A stretch of 6,694 bases of DNA from an uncultured Collinsella sp. GTDB taxonomy: Bacteria; Actinomycetota; Coriobacteriia; Coriobacteriales; Coriobacteriaceae. How positions within the stretch are numbered: position 1 is the stretch's first letter; the number at the start of each line of letters is the position of its first letter. Below, piece after piece: positions 5,075 to 6,694 of the stretch. Position numbers and translations under genes: made by a program. Below the pieces are notes generated by a model, which saw only the letters and a list, made by a program, of their open reading frames with translations, made no database searches and was not told the DNA's origin. The stretch is from contig URKV01000097.1 in NCBI GenBank assembly GCA_900548565.1, forward strand, positions 1-6,694, given 5' to 3'.

Positions 5075-6007
5075 ATGATTTACACGCTCACTGCAAATCC
5101 CGCCATTGACTACAACATCGCCTGTGACGGTCTTGCTGCCAACACCGTCACGCGTACCCGCAACGCCGTCTACACGCCCAACGGCAAGGGCCTCAATGTC
5201 TCGTTTACGCTTGACCACTACGGTGTCGACACCACGATCCTGGGTTTCTTCGCCGGCTTCTCGGGCGAGTTTATCGTTAAGGGCGCCGAGGCCCTGGGCG
5301 TGCCCGTCAAGCCCGTGTGGACCGACGGCATCACGCGCGTCAACGTGTTCCTCAATGCCGGCCCCGACACGGAGTACAACATGGTCAACGCCGGTGCCGC
5401 CATCAACGAGGCCAACGAGCAGGAGATGTTTGAGCTCATCGATTCGCTCGATGACATGACCTGCCTGGTCATCAGCGGCTCGCTGCCTCCCAACACTTCC
5501 GAGGGCTTCCTGGCCGAGGTCCTTCGCCGCGTCAAGGCCAAGGGGGCCGAGTTCGTCCTAGACATCTCGAGCCATCAGCTGGCAGACCTCATTGCCATGG
5601 AGCCGCTGCTGATCAAGCCCAATGACGACGAGCTGCTTGACATCTTTGGCATTAAGGTGAGCGGTGGCGACGATGAGTCCGTCAAGGGCGCAATGGCTGA
5701 GCTTCATGCCAAGGGCGCCAAGAACGTGCTGCTGACCCTCGGCGGTGCCGGTGCGTACTTCTCCAACGGCAAGCACATCTGGTTTGCTAACCGCACCTTC
5801 GACGTCAAGCTGCTGTCGACGGTGTGTGCCGGCGATTCCTCGCTCGCTGCCTTCCTGTCCGTGTGGCACGACGCCCCCGAGCGCGTCGAGGACGCCCTGC
5901 GCCTTTCGATGGCCACTGGCGCCAACGTGGTCGAGTGCCCTGGTTTGGGTGATTTTGCCAAGGTGGACGAATATAAGAAGCACATCGAGGTTCGCCAGGT
6001 CTGCTAG
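5075..6007 (+). CDS. fruK: PfkB-family 1-phosphofructokinase-like kinase, copy 2
   Basis: A 310-residue PfkB-family kinase, predicted to phosphorylate fructose-1-phosphate to fructose-1,6-bisphosphate with ATP. The signatures are YTLTANPAID at the N-terminus, NGKGLNVS (36-43) with the normal Asn41, KPN at 181-183, and CAGD at 251-254 with Asp254 the predicted catalytic base. As in copy 1, Cys replaces the first Gly of the usual GAGD motif and Phe44 replaces the common Arg. ATG 5075 is chosen because AAAGGA (5063-5068) lies 6 nt upstream; the in-frame GTG at 5060 would put this site inside the gene. It is flanked by terminators and has its own candidate -10 element, so it is probably monocistronic. 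Copy 2 keeps the more canonical substrate signature and is the better candidate for the standard enzyme. Its exact sugar specificity is not proven by sequence. Confidence 0.87.
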   Translation: MIYTLTANPAIDYNIACDGLAANTVTRTRNAVYTPNGKGLNVSFTLDHYGVDTTILGFFAGFSGEFIVKGAEALGVPVKPVWTDGITRVNVFLNAGPDTEYNMVNAGAAINEANEQEMFELIDSLDDMTCLVISGSLPPNTSEGFLAEVLRRVKAKGAEFVLDISSHQLADLIAMEPLLIKPNDDELLDIFGIKVSGGDDESVKGAMAELHAKGAKNVLLTLGGAGAYFSNGKHIWFANRTFDVKLLSTVCAGDSSLAAFLSVWHDAPERVEDALRLSMATGANVVECPGLGDFAKVDEYKKHIEVRQVC

Positions 6008-6029
6008 CCGCATCGATACTTCGTTGCCG

Positions 6030-6066
6030 AACACCCGCTTTGGATTTCCGAGGCGGGTGTTTTTTT
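6030..6066 (+). terminator. Intrinsic terminator after fruK copy 2
   Basis: AACACCCGC (6030-6038) pairs with GCGGGTGTT (6053-6061). The stem extends inward by G-U, A-T and G-C pairs to a 4-nt loop (6044-6047) and merges into a run of seven T (6060-6066). It starts 22 bp after the stop codon. Confidence 0.92.
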
Positions 6067-6202
6067 GTGCACTGAACGCATATGGCGTCGCTGTCTCGTT
6101 TTATCGAATCGATGACGCGATTGCGTGTGCGCACTTTCTCGTTTCTTGTTAGACTTCTTGAGAACCCTCGATTAACGCTCAAAAGTGCAGGAGGCCATAG
6201 GC

Positions 6203-6646
6203 ATGTGCAATGTTTCGCTCAACGGTGCTCAACCGTCCGATGCCTCCCTGCGTGTCCTGCGTTCGCTCGAAGCAGCCGGTCTTGAGGCTTGGTACGTAGG
6301 CGGTTGGGTGCGCGACGCCCTGATGGGGCGCCCCAGCCACGATGTTGATATGTGCTGTAGCGGCCTGTGGCAGGAGTCCAAAGCGGCGCTCGAGACCGCC
6401 GGCATCGCGGTCGTGGAGTCGGGCATTAAATTTGGCGGAATCACGGCTATTTCCGATGGCGAGCGTATCGAGGTCACCACGTACCGTCTTGATGGCTTCT
6501 ATACCGATGGGCGCCATCCTCAGAGTGTCGAGCGTGCCGCCTCGCTCGAGGACGATCTGGCGCGTCGCGACTTTACTGTCAACGCCATGGCCTGGCATCC
6601 CGAACGCGGGCTTGTCGACCGCTACGACGGCCAGGGTGACTTGGAG
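6203..6646 (+). CDS. cca: CCA tRNA nucleotidyltransferase, N-terminal part (3'-truncated)
   Basis: The first 148 residues of a class II nucleotidyltransferase that adds or repairs the 3' CCA end of tRNAs using CTP and ATP. The nucleotidyltransferase head is clear: YVGGWVRD (31-38) is the glycine-rich GGxVRD motif, HDVDM (46-50) supplies the metal-binding Asp47 and Asp49, and RRDFTVNAMA (121-130) is the conserved motif that follows in this family. ATG 6203 has a strong AGGAGG site at 6189-6194. The genomic reading frame stops at the adapter junction after Glu148; the residues that follow in frame (LSLIHISEPTR and onward) come from the adapter. The tail and any HD domain are missing, so a poly(A) polymerase of the same superfamily cannot be fully excluded. 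It lies 195 bp after fruK copy 2, behind a terminator, in its own unit; no convincing promoter was found in 6067-6188. Confidence 0.9.
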
Positions 6647-6694
6647 CTGTCTCTTATACACATCTCCGAGCCCACGAGACTCCTGAGCATCTCG
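6647..6694 (+). other. Illumina Nextera i7-side adapter (non-genomic)
   Basis: This is synthetic library sequence. Bases 6647-6665 are the inverted Tn5 mosaic end CTGTCTCTTATACACATCT, 6666-6680 (ccgagcccacgagac) the read-2 adapter, 6681-6688 (tcctgagc) an 8-base i7 index, recalled as Nextera N704, and 6689-6694 (atctcg) the start of the P7 complement. It is open in the cca frame and in an overlapping frame that yields the artefact peptide CLLYTSPSPRDS. Confidence 0.98.

Noticed and set aside
6146..6175. Possible cca promoter, TTGTTA with GATTAA
   Set aside because: The -35-like hexamer is acceptable, but GATTAA matches the -10 consensus at only three of six positions, too weak to annotate.
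31..6665. Tn5 mosaic ends in inverted orientation at both edges, looking like a transposon spanning the window
   Set aside because: They are contiguous with Illumina primer and index sequence, so they are tagmentation adapters, not a natural composite transposon.

Overview
This is a GC-rich bacterial contig of about 6.6 kb carrying the core of a fructose phosphotransferase system (PTS). It is bounded at both ends by untrimmed Illumina Nextera library sequence (1-49 and 6647-6694), so only 50-6646 is genomic. The gene set, the strong bias to G/C-ending codons and the protein style suggest a gut actinobacterium of class Coriobacteriia, most likely Collinsella or a relative. That assignment is inference from recognition and was not checked by a search.

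All genes lie on the + strand. (1) 50-1255: 3' part of a fructose EII permease (fruA) with an EIIC membrane domain and a C-terminal EIIA domain, closed by a strong intrinsic terminator. (2) 1256-1778: a 523-bp gap with no credible gene. It holds that terminator, two perfect long inverted repeats (24-bp arms at 1338-1408; 31-bp arms with a nested hairpin at 1513-1641) and the leader of the next operon. (3) 1779-4886: ptsH (HPr), ptsI (enzyme I) and a PfkB-family 1-phosphofructokinase-like gene (fruK copy 1), with terminator- or attenuator-like hairpins in the two internal gaps and a strong terminator at the end. (4) 5075-6007: a second, diverged fruK of exactly the same length (310 aa), with its own candidate -10 element and its own terminator. 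(5) 6203-6646: the 5' part of a tRNA CCA-adding nucleotidyltransferase, cut by the contig end.

The PTS genes form one pathway. Enzyme I takes phosphate from PEP and passes it to HPr His15. HPr phosphorylates the EIIA domain of FruA (His315 of the visible part). A EIIB domain, presumably encoded upstream of the contig, passes it to fructose as EIIC imports the sugar, giving fructose-1-phosphate. FruK-type kinases then make fructose-1,6-bisphosphate for glycolysis. The tRNA gene is unrelated and has its own ribosome-binding site.

I see no phage, CRISPR, defence, toxin or RNA gene and no novel multi-gene system. The points worth following are the two inverted-repeat elements, the paired kinases with unusual active-site residues, and the possible attenuation between ptsH and ptsI. 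The adapter ends are a data-quality issue that affects both truncated proteins.
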